A DNA stretch of 64,000 nucleotides from CAVURS01 sp963834425 (GTDB lineage Bacteria > Actinomycetota > Actinomycetes > Actinomycetales > CAVURS01). The notes beneath the pieces were generated by a model. That model had not been told where the DNA came from and searched no databases. It was given only the letters and a program-made list of their open reading frames with translations. Both the position numbers and the translations under genes were made by a program. This document shows positions 62,045 through 64,000 of the stretch, piece after piece. The stretch covers positions 496,001 through 560,000 of the forward strand of contig CAWIBR010000013.1 in assembly GCA_963834425.1 (NCBI GenBank). Direction: 5' to 3'. Positions within the stretch are counted from its first letter, which is position 1. Every line of letters begins with the position of its first letter.

Positions 62045-63080
62045 CGGACACCTCCCCGCGCTCCAGGGGCTCGAGCAGCTGGCCGCTCGGCGGGTCCAGC
62101 AGCCAGCACTCGGCCTGCTGCGAGCCCTTCACCACCAACGGCGGCAGCTCGTCGGTCGCACAGACCCGCATGGCGTGCGGGCAGCGGGGGTGGAAGCGAC
62201 ACCCGCTCGGTGGCCGGACCAGGTCGGGCGGCGCACCCGGGATCGAGTGCAGCTCCTGGGTGGACAGCGAGATCGTCGACTGCAGCAGGGCCTGGGTGTA
62301 GGGGTGCTGCGGGTTGGCAAAGAGCTCGCGGACCGGACCCTTCTCGACGATCCGCCCGGCGTACATCACGGCCACCTGGTCGCAGGCCTCGGCGACGATG
62401 CCCAGGTTGTGCGTGATCAGCAAGATTGCCGGATGGAAACGCTCCTTCAGGTCCTCGATGATGCGCAGGATCTGCGCCTCGACCAGCACGTCGAGGGCGG
62501 TGGTCGGCTCGTCGGCGACGATGAACCGCGGACGCAGCGCCAGGGCGAGCGCGATCATGATCCGCTGCCGCATGCCGCCGGAGAACTCGTGGGGGTAGTT
62601 CCGGTAGCGAGTGGGCGGGATCCCCAACGCGCGCAACGAGTCCAGGGCACGGGTACGCCGCTCGGACTTGCTCAGGTCGGGCTCGTGGCTCTTGAGCTCC
62701 TCGTCGAAGTGGTCGCTGATCCGCATCAGCGGGTCGAGCCGGGTCATCGGCTCCTGGAAGATCAGCCCCATCCCGCCACCGCGCAGGCTCTCCCGCTCCT
62801 TGGTGGAGAGGGCCAGGATGTCCTGTCCGTCGAAGTGCAAGGAGCCGTCGACCGCCGCGCCGCGGGGGAGCAACCCCATCAGGCCTCGGCCCAGCGTCGA
62901 CTTCCCGCAGCCGGACTCGCCCACCAGGCCGAGCACTTCTCCCGGCGCCAGGGTGAAGCTCACGCCGTCGACGGCTTGCACCGGTCCGGTCGGCCCGGCG
63001 TACCAGACCCGCAGGTCGTCGACGTCGAGCACCGTGCCCGTCGGAGCGGTGGGGGAGGTCGGTCCGAGGTCGATACTCAC
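62028..63080 (-). CDS. oppD: Dipeptide/oligopeptide ABC transporter ATP-binding protein (OppD type)
   Basis: 350 residues from GTG 63080 (MSIDLGPTSP), overlapping the permease stop by 4 bp. Walker A GLVGESGCGKSTLGRGLMGL, Q-loop GMGLIFQEPMTRLDPLMRI, signature YPHEFSGGMRQRIMIALALA, Walker B FIVADEPTTALDVLVEAQIL, H-loop LLITHNLGIVAEACDQ. Oligo-HPY end GCRFHPRCPHAMRVCATDE; Cys spacing here could hold an Fe-S cluster, as known for some actinobacterial DppD proteins. Confidence 0.93.
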   Translation of the reverse strand: MSIDLGPTSPTAPTGTVLDVDDLRVWYAGPTGPVQAVDGVSFTLAPGEVLGLVGESGCGKSTLGRGLMGLLPRGAAVDGSLHFDGQDILALSTKERESLRGGGMGLIFQEPMTRLDPLMRISDHFDEELKSHEPDLSKSERRTRALDSLRALGIPPTRYRNYPHEFSGGMRQRIMIALALALRPRFIVADEPTTALDVLVEAQILRIIEDLKERFHPAILLITHNLGIVAEACDQVAVMYAGRIVEKGPVRELFANPQHPYTQALLQSTISLSTQELHSIPGAPPDLVRPPSGCRFHPRCPHAMRVCATDELPPLVVKGSQQAECWLLDPPSGQLLEPLERGEVSVADEA

Positions 63081-63997
63081 TTGCTGGCCTTCCGGCGCGC
63101 GGGCAGCACGACTTGTTGCAGCTTGGTGGTCCGCAGCAGCGGGTTGAGCACGTCGTTGAGGCTCTCGCCGACCAACGTCACGCCGACGACCAGGGTCACG
63201 ATGGCCAGGCCGGGGAAGAGACCAGTCCACCAGATGCCGGCGGCCGTGTCGGACAGCGCCTTCTGGAGGTCGTAGCCCCACTCGGCCGCAGAGGTCGGCT
63301 CGATGCCGAAGCCCAGGAAGCCCAGTCCGGCCAGGGTCAGGATGGCGTCGCCCGCATTGAGGGTGGCGATAACCGGCACCGTCTGGGCGACGTTGCCGAA
63401 GACGTAGCGCCGCATGATCGCGCCCGGCCGGGCGCCGAGGGCGCGCGCGGCCTCGACGTACGGCTCCTCTCGGGCGGCCACGGTGGCGTTGCGGACGACC
63501 CGGAAGTACTGCGGCACATAGATGACCGTGATCGCCACGGCGGTCGAGAGAATGCTGGCGTTCTTGCTGCTCCGGCCGTTGGAGATCGACACCTCGATGA
63601 CGATGGCCAGCAACAGCGAGGGGAAGGCGAAGAGCGCGTCGGTGACCAGCACGAGCACCCGGTCCACCCAGCCGCCGAAGTAGCCGGAGATCAGCCCGGC
63701 CGGCACGCCGACCACGATCGACAGCAGCACCGCGAGGACGATCACCTCGAGGGCGGTCCGCGCGCCGTAGACCACCCGGGACAGCACGTCGGTGCCCGAG
63801 ACCGTCGTGCCGAACCAGTGCTCGCTGGAGGGCGGCATCAGGGTGCCGAAGTCCTTGCCGTGGGCCGAGGCCGCGTCGAAGGTGTAGGGCGCGATCAGGG
63901 GGGCGAAGATGGCCAGGATGAAGAAGAACGTGACGATGATCAGGCCGGCGAAGAGCATGCCGCGCTGGAAGCCGGACGTCGCGCGGATCGCGGACAC
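63077..63997 (-). CDS. oppC: Dipeptide/oligopeptide ABC transporter permease (DppC/OppC type), possibly 5'-truncated
   Basis: At least 306 residues; the frame begins at GTG 63997 three bases from the window edge, so the true start may lie beyond. Six membrane helices: GMLFAGLIIVTFFFILAIFA (first), VIVLAVLLSIVVGVPAGLIS, FAFPSLLLAIVIEVSI, TAVAITVIYVPQYFRVVRNA, GDAILTLAGLGFLGFGIEP, GLFPGLAIVTLVVGVTLVG. The EAA coupling motif is EPYVEAARALGARPGAIMRR. Overlaps oppD by 4 bp (GTGA). Pairs with a DppB-like permease and a binding protein presumably outside the window. Confidence 0.9.
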   Translation of the reverse strand: MSAIRATSGFQRGMLFAGLIIVTFFFILAIFAPLIAPYTFDAASAHGKDFGTLMPPSSEHWFGTTVSGTDVLSRVVYGARTALEVIVLAVLLSIVVGVPAGLISGYFGGWVDRVLVLVTDALFAFPSLLLAIVIEVSISNGRSSKNASILSTAVAITVIYVPQYFRVVRNATVAAREEPYVEAARALGARPGAIMRRYVFGNVAQTVPVIATLNAGDAILTLAGLGFLGFGIEPTSAAEWGYDLQKALSDTAAGIWWTGLFPGLAIVTLVVGVTLVGESLNDVLNPLLRTTKLQQVVLPARRKASK

Positions 63998-64000
63998 GCC

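Noticed and set aside
1..64000. CRISPR arrays, prophage, transposases, integron or toxin-antitoxin modules
   Set aside because: No regularly spaced direct repeats, no phage structural or integrase genes and no transposase-like frames were seen; the HipA-like gene lacks a HipB partner.

Overview
The window is a high-GC chromosomal segment of an actinobacterium (Actinomycetota). Supporting evidence is the very high GC at third codon positions, frequent GTG starts, 4-bp ATGA/GTGA gene overlaps, leaderless promoters (TANNNT followed 6-8 nt later by the start codon), and the conserved actinobacterial block pncA-pncB / clpS-DUF2017-murI-MBL hydrolase-rph-rdgB. DUF2510, DUF3618 and SARP-type proteins fit the same group. 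Genus is not determinable by eye. I see no phage, insertion sequence, integron, CRISPR or plasmid module: this looks like core and lineage-specific chromosome.

Layout. 0-1.2 kb: 3' part of a soluble transhydrogenase (sthA). 1.5-7.8 kb: tyrosine/homogentisate catabolism (Lrp regulator, hppD, fahA, an unrecognised partner gene, hmgA). 7.8-12.2 kb: a HelD-type RNA polymerase-associated motor, a GT4 glycosyltransferase and a YbhN-like membrane protein. 12.4-18.4 kb: NAD salvage and housekeeping block. 18.6-20.9 kb: membrane-anchored sulfite-oxidase-like Mo enzyme plus a fasciclin protein. 21.0 kb: tRNA-Leu(TAG). 21.2-24.98 kb: peroxiredoxin, DUF3618, cysteine dioxygenase + rhodanese behind a Cys-containing leader peptide, a Fur-family regulator, and a HipA-like kinase/DUF3037 pair. 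25-28 kb: an LLM oxidoreductase-hemerythrin fusion, a DyP peroxidase and a secreted protein.

28.2-50.8 kb: two-component system, GT1 glycosyltransferase, diguanylate cyclase, cytosine deaminase with an NCS1 permease, TauE-like exporter, DUF3105/DUF305 pair, PLP decarboxylase, M20 amidohydrolase, DMT transporter, uracil-DNA glycosylase-like protein, S41 protease, amidohydrolase, MFS transporter, PEP-mutase-family enzyme, and an operon of LigD-like phosphoesterase, GNAT, DUF1275 and DUF72. Nearly every gene here carries one or more single-base insertions; removing bases restores good proteins, so I read these as consensus errors rather than gene decay. 50.8-60.7 kb is clean again: a large SARP/LuxR-style ATPase regulator, a Cys-hydrolase-glycosyltransferase fusion divergent from a methyltransferase, a zinc-ribbon protein, aldo/keto reductase, glutathione peroxidase, a 43-aa basic protein and an acyltransferase. 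The window ends in a dipeptide/oligopeptide ABC importer operon (two ATPases and a permease, all on the minus strand).

Cross-cutting features: gaps between transcription units repeatedly hold long (11-23 bp) hairpins without a U-tract, each with a different sequence; and several starts are fixed by a TANNNT box 6-8 nt upstream. The most interesting items are the Cys leader peptide, the hydrolase-glycosyltransferase fusion with its neighbouring regulator and methyltransferase, the unrecognised homogentisate-operon protein and the U-less hairpins.
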